NCBI RefSeq assembly: GCF_017591425.1 | Contig: NW_024465777.1 | Coordinates: 2,542,001-2,606,000, forward strand | Origin: Ochotona curzoniae | Taxonomy: Eukaryota; Chordata; Mammalia; Lagomorpha; Ochotonidae | Length of the DNA: 64,000 nt | Reading direction: 5' to 3' | Shown here: positions 48,666-60,914 of the stretch, one piece after another | Layout of the letters: every line of letters starts with the position of its first letter | Numbering within the stretch: position 1 is the first letter of the stretch | Notes under the pieces: model-generated | Databases searched by the model: none | Seen by the model: only the letters and a program-made list of their open reading frames with translations | Told to the model about the DNA's origin: nothing | Made by a program: the position numbers and the translations under genes

Positions 48666-49136
48666 CTGCAGCCTGGTCCCTGACTCCTAGACCATTCACA
48701 AGGACTACAGTATGTCCAGCTGGCATAGAAGAAGTTACTGGTTACTGCCATTGCCATTATGATGGCTTTTATTTATCTTGGGAAGATGTTGAGGCATCTT
48801 TTTTTTATCTTCTCTGATCTCCTAGCTGCAGATTCCCCCCACCCACCTGCCCAGTATATCTCACTTGGGTCCGTTTTAACATGAGTTTATCTTATGAGAA
48901 CACCACAAAGTTGGCTAGCGAGAGAGGAAATCCAAATGTAGACTGGAGGGTGGGATTAAATATTGGCTCTGATAATTCATCAGCTAACCCAGTAACAGAT
49001 AACAAAGATTAGTCTTAATAATACACCAAATGTCAACTCTCCCGTGGCTCCTAAGTGCCCAGCCAAGCATCACCATGGTAACCTGAAAGAGTGAAGGTTT
49101 GGGCTCAGGAATCCCCCCTCCCTCTGCTGAACTCAC

Positions 49137-49275
49137 CTGGCAGCGTCTTCACACGACACACGTAGGGGGCGCTCTCCTTGGACCAGGTGGGAACCAGAAT
49201 CGTGACGGAACCGAGGAACTCCGTGTCGGGGGTCAGACTAAGGAACTCGTATTGTCTCTGTTTGCCACCGAGGTG
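49137..49275 (-). CDS. IL22RA1: IL22RA1 exon 5 (extracellular domain D2, 3' part)
   Basis: The exon reads HLGGKQRQYEFLSLTPDTEF, then LGSVTILVPTWSKESAPYVC and RVKTLP. The YVCRVKTLP end corresponds to the class II receptor position just before the membrane. The acceptor is ATTCAG and the donor is GTGAGTT. Confidence 0.95.
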
Positions 49276-50883
49276 CTGAATTTGACCAAGAATTCAAAAT
49301 GATTCCTCTTCCACCACACCGATCTGCACTCGGAGGCTCCAGTCTCCCTCCTCCTGCGGGACTGTGCTCAGGGCGGTGGACCCAGCCCAGACCAGAGGCC
49401 ATGGGGTCACCCAGTAGTACCCCTGTCCCACTGTTGCCTCCTGCTTTCTCCCTCAAATCCAATGGCTGCCAAGCACCGCGCCCTTTTACCCTGAGGCTTT
49501 CACGTGTAGCAAGCAGCTAATGAAAGCTGACCATGGCAATGAGGGATACCATCACCGCCACCCTCTTTCCTCTCCCATCCTCCCTCCCTTGCTCCCAGTT
49601 CTCCTTCAAACAACAAGAACTTTGTATGTGCCCATTCCTCTCTCATCTTCCTCATTGCTTCTGCCCTAAACTGGACCTCTCTCTGGTCCCCTGCCCACTC
49701 CACATTCACCCTGGCACCATGACAATCCTGCTCGAAGATGAGTATGATCACAGTGTTCCCCTGTCCCCAGTCCTTGAGTGGCCTGCCCCTGTTTCCAGGA
49801 CGACATCCTGGTCTCTGCCTCTCTGTCCACACTCAACCCCAGCCCCCTAGCTTTCAGGCTGTGGTAAATATCCGGCCTGCTTGAGCAAACCCAGCTCCTT
49901 TGCACCTGTTGGTCTTCCGTGTGACTAGAGTGCAAGTCTCACCTTCCTGCTCCAGATTCTTGTTCAGTGAGTCAAGGTGGCCATGGGTGGTCCTGCTTCT
50001 TACTCCTCTGCTTACTGTCTCCTTGCTTTTTAACCTCTCAGTGTTGAAGTTTTGCAAGTTGAATTCCTGATCCATTTTCCTTTTCTCCCACTCACCCTCT
50101 TGTCACCTGCTGGACTAGACTCACAACTCCTACAATCACTCAGGGTGGATACCCTTAAACCCCTTCCAGGGTGAGCTCCAGGCTTCCGATGGGCATTGCC
50201 AGCTCCCTGCTGGTTGACACCACGTGGGCATCTCCACTCCATATATGCAAACATGGTGACCGCCTCTCTCTGGGTCCTGCCCCATCCCAAGGCTCAAACC
50301 CACACCATGTGACATTCTTTAATTCTGTTAACAGCATCATTCTTTTTCTAATATTCAAAGCCAGACCTCAAAGCTATTTGCGACACATTCTCTCACACAT
50401 CCTTTGTGTCTAACTGCCCTGAAAGCAGCTGTACATTGCCCATAAAAGGCCCAGGGCCTGTGCTCTCCAGATTTGTATAACCAAGAATAGGCTCTTTACA
50501 TTTCGGCTCTGACTGCCCTCTTCTAGGCATGGGGAAGCCAACGTTTAGGGCGGGTAGTGGGGAGGGGTTCCTTTTTGGAGATAGGGGTGTGTGAGAACAG
50601 GTGAACAGATACTCAAACAGATTTTACAAAATAGAATTTTATGGAACAGGCTTTACATTCTTACACTGGGGCCATGGACCAAGCCGAGGCCAGCTGCCAG
50701 GGCGTGAGAGGCCTTTCTCCCCAAATGTTGTGTTGTCCCCATCTACTTCTGGCCCTGGTTACTTCCAGCCTAGACTATTGCAGTGGACTCTGCCTTCCCA
50801 TCCTGATCACTCTTCACTCTGCTGCAAGAAACCTAAAGCATCTTTTGGAAAAACCCTCCCCAAAATAGCAACTGCAGATTCTC

Positions 50884-50908
50884 AAAACAAACAAACAAAC
50901 AAACAAAA
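50884..50908 (+). repeat. (CAAA)n simple repeat
   Basis: Five to six units of CAAA. Confidence 0.9.
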
Positions 50909-51289
50909 TAACTATCTAAAGGCTGGAAAGTTGAGCCTAAGTGGACGTAGATTGGGGAGAGGAGGAAGAGCCTGACATTGAGTGAAATTCCTACTTTTTT
51001 GAGCCTGAAGGAAGACCCCAGTCTAGAAACTCTGTAATCTTCCTGACTTGGATAAGCAATGGAAGCAGTGTGGAATAATCAGAATGGCTGAAACGTGAAG
51101 GGAGCAGCCATGGTGAGGGCAAATCCACAGACAGGTCCAGAATCTGTGGATGAACTTGATGAACTTGATGAAAAGCATTGGCTTGGCCCTGTAGTGTGCA
51201 TGAATGGGGTAGATTTCCAGTGACCCTGCAGGAGTTCAAAACAAAACTGGATTGAAACTGCGGAGTTTGGAGTTCAGCCAGATGAATTG

Positions 51290-52170
51290 CCTGTTAAACC
51301 AACTGGCCAGCACTCCTTGGAGGAAGATAATGAAGTTCAGAGTTATATCAGTATATCATCCGTAATGGCCAGGTCGCACTCCAGAACTGCAATTTATCCA
51401 GGAAAAGAGAAAATGTCAGGAGAAAAGACCATCCAGTGTGATTAACCCTAAGACGGCCAAAATGTTGAAATTAAAACACAACAATTTAAAAATAACTCTT
51501 GAACTATACTCAAGGATGTGAAGGACACCATCTTAACAATGAATGAATAAGGACCTGGAGTGATGGCTCAATGGCGAATTCTGGATACCATATGGGCACC
51601 AGTTCATGTCCAACAGCTCCACTTCCCATTCAGCTCCCTGCTTACGGCCTGGGAAAGCAATAGAGAACAGCCCAATGCCTTGCGGCCCTGCATTCACATG
51701 GGGGACCTGGAAGAAGCTCCTGGCTCCTGGTTTCAGATCGCCTCAGCTTTGGCCATTGTGACCACTGTGACCATTTGAGGAGTGAATCAGTAGGTGGAAG
51801 ACCTTTCTTTCTGTGTTTCCTTGTCTCCATAAATCTGCTCTGCCTTTCCAATGAAAATAAAGAAATCTTTGTTTAAAAAAAAAAGTATGAAGGATTGAGT
51901 GAATAGGAAATCTCAGTAGAATACAGAAAGTACAAAAATGCAAAATGTTGGAGCTGAATAATGCAATAACTGAAATTTAAAAGTTCATTGGATGATCTTA
52001 ACAACTGATTAGAAATAATAGAAGAAATAGGAGAATTTGAGCAGATGAATAGGAGATAGACAATTAGATGACAGGGAGGGTCATACTACTTTGTGAATAT
52101 ACTGAAAACCTTTCAAGTGTACACTTTAAAAGGATGAATTTTATGAATTGCATCTCAATTTAACTATTTT
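51290..52170 (+). mobile_element. Old L1 fragments, interrupted by a CSINE
   Basis: Before the SINE, 'ttgaactatactcaaggatgtgaagga'; after it, 'gttggagctgaataatgcaataactgaaattt' and 'gaatttgagcagatgaatagg', which resemble the 5' part of old L1. Positions 52,085-52,170 ('tacactttaaaaggatgaattttatg', 'catctcaattt') resemble an L1 3' UTR. The pieces are all broken. Confidence 0.55.
51551..51885 (+). repeat. CSINE inserted in L1
   Basis: Head 'gacctggagtgatggctcaat' to 'ccatttgaggagtgaatcagtagg' and an A-rich tail. It sits between two L1-like segments. Confidence 0.88.
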
Positions 52171-53024
52171 TTTAAAAGTTCTGCCAGAATGTCATCTACA
52201 AGAGAGTGAGTATTTTAAATAGAAAGATGCAGGTAGGTTGACAGCAAATGCATGGAGAAAGGTATACCCTGCATCCTACCTGAGGGCTAAGTGACTGAGT
52301 GTCAGACAGAATATACGTCAGCCCAAAGAGCTCTAGGGGTGTTGGAAAAGTTCTTGTAGAGTGAGTGTCAGGAATTTTTGCTATTTACCTAAGATGCTAC
52401 TGAACCACACGAGACATTTTCATTAACTGTAGAGACGGACTGCATGCATGGGGCAAAGGCAGAAAAGGGGGCAGAAAGAGAGAAGGAACTAGGCCATAGT
52501 GGCAGGAGTGGGAGCTCCAAAGGACCAGCCGGGGGAGAAGAGGCTGTACACACATGAGGAGGAGAGAGAGAGAAAATGAAAGAGAACATAGGGGCAGGGA
52601 TCGAGAGTCTGAGACCATGGGGATTGGTAGACGCGGTGGTTGGCAGAGCCAGGGGTACAGGGTCACAAGGCATTGATGGACAGGGTTGTCAGGTACAAAA
52701 TTGGGCCTGAAAATTACAGAAATGAAACCGAAACTTGAGGGAACTGAAACCTGAGGGAAGCCACTATGTAGAACAGCAGCAGGTCTAAAATGGCGGGGGT
52801 CTCATCAAACTTGGGGCTGATACTCCACTCACTCCTCACAGTGAGCATTGTGAAAAATTGTGTGTGGATTTCAAACTTCTTTTTGCAACAAAATGAACTT
52901 TTAATTCAGTTTTGCCACTAACCTGTTGATGATTTCCTCCTGTTTCTTAGAGATCAAAAGGGACGTGATAAGCAGGTCAGTTTATTAAGAAGTTTTGGCA
53001 ACCACGAAAGTGAAGGTGTGTGTC

Positions 53025-53405
53025 TAATTATAGAGTTTGGAATTGCATGAAACAAAACTGCAGAGAACTAAAGTGAAAAACAGACAATCCCAGGGGTAGA
53101 TTCCTACTCTCCATAATTAAAAGACCAAGTAAGGAAGGACAGAGAAGGGCTGACTAACACGCTTCATCACCTTGACCCCGGGATATTTATAGAGTACACA
53201 ACCCAACAGCTGCCACACACATGTGCTTTTCAAGTGCTGCTAGCACATTGGCCTGCGTAGGCCATATGCTAGATGGCAAAATAAATCTCAATAAACTTCA
53301 AAGAGCTGCCATCAAACAGAGGGTGCTCTCTGATCACAGCCTGAATTAAATTAGAAATTGATAGCAACAAAAGACCCACCAATACCCCAAATATTTATCA
53401 ACACT
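53025..53405 (+). mobile_element. Old L1 fragment (ORF2 region)
   Basis: 'gtgcttttcaagtgctgctagcacattgg', 'aggccatatgctagatggcaaaataaatctc' and 'attaaattagaaattgatagcaacaaaag' follow the order of the region just after the L1 ORF2 endonuclease domain. It carries many stops. Confidence 0.6.
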
Positions 53406-53789
53406 AGCTGTGATAAGGACTCTTCTTATACTCAGTAATGTCTACTGCTCTCCCTGGGCTACTGCAAACAGACACCAGCCACCCTTGACCTTGACCTTGG
53501 GCATATGGCCCACCTCTCACCATCTCTTTCCATGGCTCCTACCTCTCAGAGGGAGGGCCTCGCCCTTCACAGGGTAGGTTCGTTCACTAAATCTCAGAGA
53601 CAAAGTGGACTGGAAGATGCCCGAGAATCTAAATTTTAAACAAGCCTGCAGGAGGATTCAGGATCTGCTCTGTGTGTCTCCAAGCTCCTGCCAAACTGAG
53701 CGGGTTGGGGTTCTCCAGGAACGGTTTTCTCCTTCTGTCTCGGATCATGGTAGGGGATGTTGGAGGAGAAATGTTGGTTTTGACAGAGG

Positions 53790-53890
53790 TGGGCCAGAAT
53801 CCTATCCATGCTACTGTTTACATGCTGAACAATCTTGAGCAAGTGGCATAACCTCTCTGAAACTCTGTTTTCTCATTTGCAACCTGGAGT
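53790..53890 (+). repeat. MIR element
   Basis: 'cttgagcaagtggcataacctctctg' is the MIR core. Confidence 0.65.
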
Positions 53891-54154
53891 TCCTGGCACC
53901 TGCCACAAAGGTCGCAGGGAAGATTTCACAGGCACCTGTTACCTGGAACACTCAGGAGCTGCTGTCGGCACCAGTGCTCGTTGGGAGTTGCCTGACCATG
54001 CCAAGCCCATCTCCTTGCCCCATGCTCATCTTCCTCCCTCTCTACCCACTGACTAGGGGGAAAAAAATTTATTCAATTGAATTAGGTTGGGGGGAAATAC
54101 CACATACTTTGTGAATATAAAATGAAATTGTTTAAAGTTTGACAATGTATATCT

Positions 54155-54435
54155 TTGGAGCCAGCCTGCAATGGGCACCCCATGTGAGTGCCCTTTGGAG
54201 TTCTGCCAGCTTCACTTCTGATCCAGCTGTTTGTGTATGGCCTGGGAAAGCAGTGCAGGACAGACCAAGTCTTTAAGTTCTTGCACTCACACTGGGGAAG
54301 CTCCAGGCTCCTGGCTTTGGCCTGACTCAGTCCTGGCCATTTTGGCTAGGTGACCCAGTGAATGAAAGATTCTCTCTGACTTTCCTCCTCTCTGCAACTT
54401 GTCTTTGAAAAAAATTAAAAATAAGTCTTAAAAAA
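54155..54435 (+). repeat. CSINE
   Basis: 'cacttctgatccagctgtttgtgtatggcctggg' through 'tgtctttgaaaaaaatt'. Confidence 0.85.
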
Positions 54436-55356
54436 ATTTATGCCCGTGGCATCTACATTTTATTTTAATTGCTCTTAAGACACTGCCTACAGTCACAGTT
54501 GCTGCAAGGTTCTATTGATGGAGCTGAGGTGTCAGTGGATAAGTAGCTTATCCTGAGCCAAGAACACCTGGGGTGATGGATGGCTTATCTTGGAGCTATG
54601 GGTCCCAACGCTATCTATCTCTCCTTCATGTCTGCCTCCCATCTTAAATTATGGAAGAAAGGCCTTCTAACCCCAAGGCTGTCTCCTCCTTTCCCCTTTG
54701 ATTCAGGTTGTAATTCACTATGTTGTTCTTCCCTTTTGGCTTTCTTTAAGTTTAATTAACCTAGGAAAACCAATCCTGAGACTGTTAGTACGACAGTGCT
54801 TAACAAAAGCTTGTATGTCCTGGCCTTTGTAACCACAGCTTTGACACCACGGCTTTTTGGGATGTGAAAGTCTGTATGTTCTTTGACAAAGTATGTTGTC
54901 CTAAAAGCATGGATGATGGCTGCAGTGCAGTTTAATAAAATCATTTATCTGTTAAGCATCTTCTCGTCTATTCGATCGATCATGACATTCTACAGAATGA
55001 GCAAAGCAGGGATGTACCCATGGAAACAGGTTCTAGCATGTTCTAAAGCAAATATTGGAGGAAGCTCATAGAGGTTTCTTCCTGTAACTTTTGGAGGTAT
55101 CATGCAGAAAAGCAATCTATATTGTACATAAAAGGAGTTTTTCTAGCCAAGACACTTGAGAGGAATTGCATTAAACAAATGGACACCAGGTTCTTGGCTC
55201 TGCAGACTTGTCAGAGCCTTAAACATGCTATAATAGGGCATGTGAATTCTAACAGGGAGATTCTGGGAAATGCCTATGTATATAACACATCCTCTGTCTA
55301 CTTAAAGCAATGCAGATTCAAGCAAAAAAAGGAAGGACAGGGCAACACCCACTTAC

Positions 55357-55532
55357 CCTTTGGTAGGTATGGTTGACACGGAGCTCTACGCGGTAGAACA
55401 GGTCCTTGAAGATGTCATTCAGGGTGAGCTGATGGCCATCCTGTGCTTGGATGGGCGTGGGGGAAGGATGGACAATCATCTCAACAGATCTGACTTTGGG
55501 GATACAAGTCACATCTGGTGGTTTGATGGTAG
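55357..55532 (-). CDS. IL22RA1: IL22RA1 exon 4 (extracellular domain D2, 5' part)
   Basis: The exon reads TIKPPDVTCIPKVRSVEMIV, then HPSPTPIQAQDGHQLTLNDI and FKDLFYRVELRVNHTYQR, with the NHT sequon kept. The acceptor is CTCTAG and the donor is GTAAGTG. It ends on a full codon. Confidence 0.95.
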
Positions 55533-55954
55533 CTAGAGAAAAGGAGAGAAAAAAGAAGCATTCGGAACTGGCCGTTGGTGTCTGAGGCCGCCCTGGAGAG
55601 ACAATGGAAAATAACAGCTTCCCCTCTTTGCCTGCCCTAACCCTCACTGTGCTTCTGGAAATATCAGCAACATCAACAGGTGCAGGGAACAATATCCTGC
55701 AAGCAGCCGGCCAAGAGGTGACCATGGGTGGGCAGGAAGAGCCCAGTATACTGGGCATCAGCAATTGTTCCTCCAACAGGGCACCCCAGCCCCTGCCCAC
55801 TCCCCCTGAGTTGGCTGCAGCACTCTTCCTCTGTAATCTGCTGGCATCAGTGATTTCAAGAATGTCCGTGACTGTGGTTCCCAGGGTACATGCCTAATGG
55901 CCCTGGGAGCATGGGTAGGACTGTTGATTTGACCCCAAGACCAGCCAGAAGACT

Positions 55955-56035
55955 TTAGTCTCTCTCTCTCTCTCTCACTCACTCTTTCTCTGTCTCTGTC
56001 TGTCTCTCTCTGCCTCTCTGTCTCTCTGATGAAAC
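55955..56035 (+). repeat. (CT)n-rich simple repeat
   Basis: CTCTCT and CTGTCTCT blocks, perhaps the tail of a degraded SINE. Confidence 0.8.
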
Positions 56036-56229
56036 TTTCCAAATAAGCAAGTGACCCCTTTGAGAACCTGACAGGTGCTGGGCATGAGTGAGTGACTCTA
56101 CCATTGGCCCTGAAGACCCCGTCATCTTACACTCAGTATCATTTAAAGCATCTGCTTTTCCTAGGTTTTGGCTTCCTTAAGATTCACGTGCCCTTTGGGT
56201 TCACGATTTGTTATCTGCTATCCTGCAGA

Positions 56230-56705
56230 CATAAGCCTGTTTTCATAAGCCTGTTCCCACCAATGCACTGGAAACTCATGGCACCGTAGCTGGCAGCCCT
56301 ATCCACTAACCCCTCGTAGCCCCTCCTGCTAGTCCTCGCCCACCACTGCACCTCCCAATCGCCTATGGCACCCACAGCCCTACCCACCAATCCCTCAGGG
56401 TGCCATGATGCCCGTCCAGCCACATACGGGCCAGTCCTGCGTATGTGCCACCTTGGTTCATCTTGCTCTATCCTTCTTTCCCTCTTCTCTTGGAGCCCTC
56501 CTCCTGCCACTATGGCAGGAGACATCTCTCTCCCTCTCTCCCTCTCTCTCTCTTTCTCTCCCTCTCTCTCCCTTTCTCTCCCTCTCTCTCCCTTTCTCTC
56601 CCTCTCTCTGCCTCCAGTCCCATCCCTGCTGCCTTCATTCCTCCTGGAATAAAACCTCCTGCGAGGGTCGCCGAGTCTGGTGTTTCAGTCTGTGGTGGCA
56701 TCCTG
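56230..56705 (+). mobile_element. LTR-like block with expanded pyrimidine tract
   Basis: 'ctcctggaataaaacctcctgcgagggtcgccgagtctggtgtttcagtctg' at 56,641-56,692 has the poly(A) signal plus U5 layout of an LTR. Inside it, 56,519-56,610 is an all-pyrimidine tandem tract. It is antisense to IL22RA1. The 5' end is a guess. Confidence 0.5.
56519..56610 (+). repeat. Pyrimidine tandem repeat
   Basis: About 90 bases of C and T made of repeated 'ctctccctttctctccct' units. Confidence 0.9.
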
Positions 56706-56849
56706 AAAAGAGCTTATATTGATTGTTCCAACTTTAGAATATGTGCTGAAGTGAGCACAATAGCTTATACCAAACAGAGCTAACGCTGAAAAGAGCTAAC
56801 ACTGGGTCCGGGGACATCAGCACGTCTATATAGAGAGGTGGGTGTGAGG

Positions 56850-57140
56850 GGCAGTAGTGATGATGCCCCTTGGGGTGCTCCCATTCTGAACTGGAATGTG
56901 GGTAAGCCCTAGCTCTGTTTCTGATTCCACCTTCCTGCTAACGCACACCTTGGGAGGCAGCAGGTGACAGCTCAAGTACTGGGGAGTCCATGTGGGAGAC
57001 CCAGACTGAGTTCCAGCTCCCAACTTCAGCTTGGCCCAACCCCAGCTGCTGCAGCCATCTGGGGAGTGAACTAGCAGATGAAAGACCTCTGTGTCCCTTT
57101 GTCTCTTCCTTTCCTTTTTCTCTGCATTTCTGCTTATAGA
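56850..57140 (+). repeat. CSINE
   Basis: 'ggagacccagactgagttccagctcc' and 'ctggggagtgaactagcagatg'. Confidence 0.85.
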
Positions 57141-57231
57141 ATACAAAACATAAATAACAATAAGATATTCACATATAAAATCCTATATACAACTTCATGA
57201 ACCATCTCCCTTATCTAATTCATAAAAATTC

Positions 57232-57530
57232 ACCAGCATAGCATAGCATAGCATATTAAGCCGTTGCCTGTGACACCTGTATCCCATATGGACACTGGTT
57301 CTAGTCCCAGGTGTTTCCTTCTAATGTGCCTGGGAAAGCAGTAGAAGATGGCCCAAGAACTTAGGTCCCTGCACCCAAGGGAGAGATGGATCAAGCCCCA
57401 GGTTCCTGACTTTGGTCTGGCCCAGCTCTGGCCATTGCGGCCATTTGGTGAGTGAACCAGCAGTTGGAAAATCTCTCTCTTTCTCTAACTCGGCTTTTCA
57501 TACATAGATAAATCTTAAAAAAAAAAAATC
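57232..57530 (+). repeat. CSINE with (ATAGC)n head
   Basis: The head is a small (ATAGC)n expansion, then 'ttaagccgttgcctgtgacacc' to a poly(A) tail. Confidence 0.88.
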
Positions 57531-57976
57531 CCTCAAGAGTCCATTGATCCCAAATATTTAAAACATCTGAATCAGAAGAATGTTCTTTACAGTATTGTTT
57601 ATAAAATTGAAAAGCTGAGCCACCTATGCTCAAGAAAGAGATTGGGTCAGGAAATCAGAATACCTTCAGAGAATGGGTCTGGTTGCAGCTGTGACATCGT
57701 GTTGTGGAAACATTTAATGATAATGGCAAATGTTCATGGTGCCAAACCTCCCTCCAAAACAATAAAAAAAAAAACCCACTTATAAAATGATAGGTACAGT
57801 TGCTAATTACTGTGGTTATGTTTGAGAGTGCATGCTGTTTGGGTTGACTTATTTTTCTTTGTATATATGTTTCTTTACCTTTCAAAATTTTAGCCTGAAT
57901 ATGGATTAATTATATAAGCCAGAAAAAAAGCCAACATCATTTAATTTTATTCTTTATTATCTAGAAAAATCGTATG

Positions 57977-58322
57977 TGGAGGTTGACATTGGGGTGCAGC
58001 GGGTTAAGCCTGCATATGATGCAAGCATGCCATGGGCTCCAGGTCAAGTCCCGGCTGCTTCAATTCTATTCTAACACTCTGCTAACATGCCTAGGAAAGC
58101 AGCAGAAGATGGCTAAGGACTCGGAAGAGTTCTAGTATTGCTAACCATGCAAGAGACTCGGATGGAGCTCTAGGCTCCTGGCTTCAACCTGGCCCAGTCC
58201 CAGCCGTTAACCACATCTGGAAGTTAATCAGAGGATAGAAGCTCTCTCTCTCTTCCTCCCTCTGCCTCTCTCTCAGTAACTGTCTCTCATATAAGCAAAA
58301 ATAGGTATGTCTTTAAAAAAAT
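57977..58322 (+). repeat. CSINE
   Basis: 'ggttgacattggggtgcagcgggttaagcc' to 'tctttaaaaaaatc'. Confidence 0.9.
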
Positions 58323-58394
58323 CACATGTAGATGTAGAGTCAGTTGATGAACATCACCACATACTTCACGTGGATGGCAGTTTAGAAATTGCTA

Positions 58395-58510
58395 CTCATT
58401 CATCCATCCATCATCCGTCCAACCACCCACCCATCAACTATGTGTTCAGTATTACTCATTTAACGCTCCACGCACCCATCCACCGATACAACTATCCATC
58501 CATCAATATC
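58395..58510 (+). repeat. CATC-type simple repeat, interrupted
   Basis: Degenerate CATC/CACC units in two blocks. Confidence 0.7.
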
Positions 58511-59261
58511 ATATTAAGTATCTTCTATGTGCCAGGCACTCTACTAGGAGTTAAGAATACGGTGGATTCCATGGCTCCCATGGACAATCATGGAACTCAC
58601 ACTGTAGTGAGGGAGATATATGCAAGCATGGTCATTCCAGGTTGTGACATGAACCTGAGGACAAGGAACAGCTGTGTGAAGCATACTGAAATCGGATGGT
58701 CAGGGCTCGGGGTGGGATACTAGGTTTGGGGGCTGAGTTGAAGCTGAGCTTTAAGGACTGGAGGAGAGCAAGGTGTGAGAATTTGGGACAGCAAGGGCCC
58801 CGGGCAGGCAGGTGCAGCCAGGGGCAGGAGTGAGAGGGCAGGTGAGGCTTTTGAGAAGAGGACTGGGACGGGCAGGGCCTTGGTGGGCACAGTGAGACTT
58901 GGCCCTGTCTTGCGAGCCAAAAAAAGGCTGCTGGGGAGCTAAGCAGGACATGAGAAATGGTAGGCTGACTCATTGAGCAGATTCTTCTGGAGTCTCTGCG
59001 GAGGATGGGCCAAGAAGGGGTGAGAAAGCAGATTGGGGCCTTGGCTGTGACCAGGGTCAAGACACGGGGTGGGCTGGGTTAGAGCAGCTTGGCAGAGGTG
59101 GGCAAAATGAGCAGCACAATTTACTGCGGTGAATACATTTTCCCTGGAACCCCACCCCACTCTCCAGCCAGGCTCTCCACCCACTCTAGATGCAAAGAGG
59201 CCACCCCTGCACCCCTAACTTTCCACTCATTCCCCAGAAATAAGCGAGGGCTCCTACTCAC

Positions 59262-59440
59262 TGTGCTGCAGCGAGCTGAACCGCTCGGTCATCTTGGTGG
59301 CTGAGCGGCCCCCCGTGCTCATGGCCGTGACCCTGGCATAGTAGAATTCTGTGGTTTTGCTGGTCTCTGTGGTCAGGTTGCAGGACCTCTGGGAGATCAG
59401 CTGGCAGCCTGCCTTGGGCAGCCACGATTTCTCTCCATAC
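59262..59440 (-). CDS. IL22RA1: IL22RA1 exon 3 (extracellular domain D1, 3' part)
   Basis: The exon encodes YGEKSWLPKAGCQLISQRSC, then NLTTETSKTTEFYYARVTAM and GGRSATKMTERFSSLQH. It holds the paired D1 cysteines and one N-glycosylation sequon (NLT). The second sequon I recall in human (GNLTELYY) is SKTTEFYY here. The acceptor is CTACAG and the donor is GTGAGTA. Confidence 0.95.
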
Positions 59441-59499
59441 CTGTAGGCGAGGCAGGACTGCTGAGCGTGGCATTACTGGGCAGGCTGGAACTGGGTCTA

Positions 59500-59645
59500 C
59501 AGCTTGATGTTAATGATAACTGTGCCTAGCACCCTTTAAGTGCTGAGCACTTGAGTGGTCTGGGTTCCCACAGTGGATCCTTGAGGCGTGCATATTAATT
59601 ATTCCTCTTTTCCAAAAAGATGAGGCTCAAAGAAAGAAAATTCGC
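59500..59645 (-). repeat. MIR element
   Basis: 'taagtgctgagcac' through 'aaaagatgaggctcaaagaaag' is a reverse MIR. A second reverse MIR piece lies at about 59,985-60,045. Confidence 0.5.
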
Positions 59646-60251
59646 TCATGAATTTAAAACGTGCACGTTGGTGGGGGTGTTGGCTAGCCCTAGTCCAAGT
59701 TCAGAGCTCCTGGTGGCCCTGTTACGGAACAGTTGGAACTGAGGCTGAGACAGCAGAAGTTGCTCGCCACAGACCAGGATGGCAGGACCAGGAATGAAGC
59801 CCAGGCAAGAAGATAGCCCATCCATGCCCATCTTCCTCCCCTGGGTGGAGGCACAACTGGTTGACCCAGTTTTACCAATGATAACAAAGCCAGTATTGGC
59901 AGCTCTGTATCAGCAGGCACTGGTGGTGTTCACAGCTTCTTTTACATCATCTACTGAACACCCTTATGATGAAGGTTCTATCACCATTCTCACATTATGG
60001 ATGGGGAAACTGAGGCTTGGCAAGGTTACCCAAGATCACCTGGACAGAACGGTTCCTCAAACCTGGGCCATCTGGCTTCAGAGCCATAGAACTGACCATG
60101 GTTTTGTCTTCCTTCCATGGAAGGAACACAAAGGGCCACGCTGCCTCTGGAAGGGGCTAGGAGCCACCAGTACCAGTGGAGACATGGGGACAGATGGGAT
60201 GGGGAATTTTTGGCTGGACTGGGGTCCCGAGCTGCTGGGAGAGAAGCGCAC

Positions 60252-60384
60252 GTCTTATACTCCACGCTGTAGACCGTGTCTGGTGTGCTATCTGGGCCGC
60301 TGTCCCATGTCAGGATGTTCTCGAAGTTGCTGGACTGGAATTTCACATGCTGAAGCAGTTTCCAGGGTTCTTCTGCAATGTGAG
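60252..60384 (-). CDS. IL22RA1: IL22RA1 exon 2 (extracellular domain D1, 5' part)
   Basis: The exon reads HIAEEPWKLLQHVKFQSSNF, then ENILTWDSGPDSTPDTVYSV and EYKT. The QHVKFQSSNFENILTWDSG block is diagnostic for this receptor. The first residues are the likely mature N-terminus, which differs from the human PEDPSD. The acceptor is CCACAG and the donor is GTGCGCT, which is weak after position 3. Confidence 0.95.
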
Positions 60385-60659
60385 CTGTGGGAGAGAGGGC
60401 AGAGTGAGCAGCTGGACTTGGGGCTGGGCTACCCCCCACCTTCCAAGAAAGGGTCATGGCCCAACACTCCCACCCCCAGCCTGCGCTGACTGTTCACAGC
60501 TCTCATCTACTCATTCCTTTGTTCCCAGCTACAGTGCACGCTGCACAAAATACGCCACTTCTAAGTGTTCAGTCCTACAGTTTCTTAGGAAAATCACAAA
60601 CCTATACAGCTGTCACTACTAATTCCAGAACATTCTCATAAACCCCAAAGAAAGTGGCC

Positions 60660-60914
60660 CTGCGACCGACACTATGGTATAATGGGTTAAGCTATCAAAA
60701 ACAGTGCTGATATTTCATATGGGTGTCTGTTTAAGTCCTGGCTGCTTCCACTTCTGATCCAGCTCCCTGCTAATGCTCCTGGGAAAGCAACAGAAGTGCC
60801 TGGGCTTCCAGCTCCTGGCTGCCGGCTTCAGACTGGAGCAGCCCTGGCTATTGTGGCTACCTGAGGGGTAGACGGATAGATAGGAGATCTCTCTACTCTC
60901 CCTCTGTAACTATG
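60660..60914 (+). repeat. CSINE, outer copy (5' part)
   Basis: Head 'gaccgacactatggtataatgggttaagc' to 'ctctactctccctctgtaact'. Its tail resumes at 61,216-61,255 after an inserted copy. Confidence 0.88.

Larger units (their letters stand above)
44934..49136 (-). other. IL22RA1: IL22RA1 intron 5
   Basis: This 4.2 kb intron holds two plus-strand CSINE copies, three MIR pieces and a GGGCTG repeat. No exon was recognised. Confidence 0.7.
49276..55356 (-). other. IL22RA1: IL22RA1 intron 4
   Basis: This 6.1 kb intron holds L1 fragments (51,290-52,170 and 53,025-53,405), CSINE copies and MIR. Positions 54,450-55,340 are AT-richer with no family I can name. Confidence 0.7.
55533..59261 (-). other. 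IL22RA1: IL22RA1 intron 3
   Basis: This 3.7 kb intron contains an LTR-like block, three plus-strand CSINEs and several simple repeats. Confidence 0.7.
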
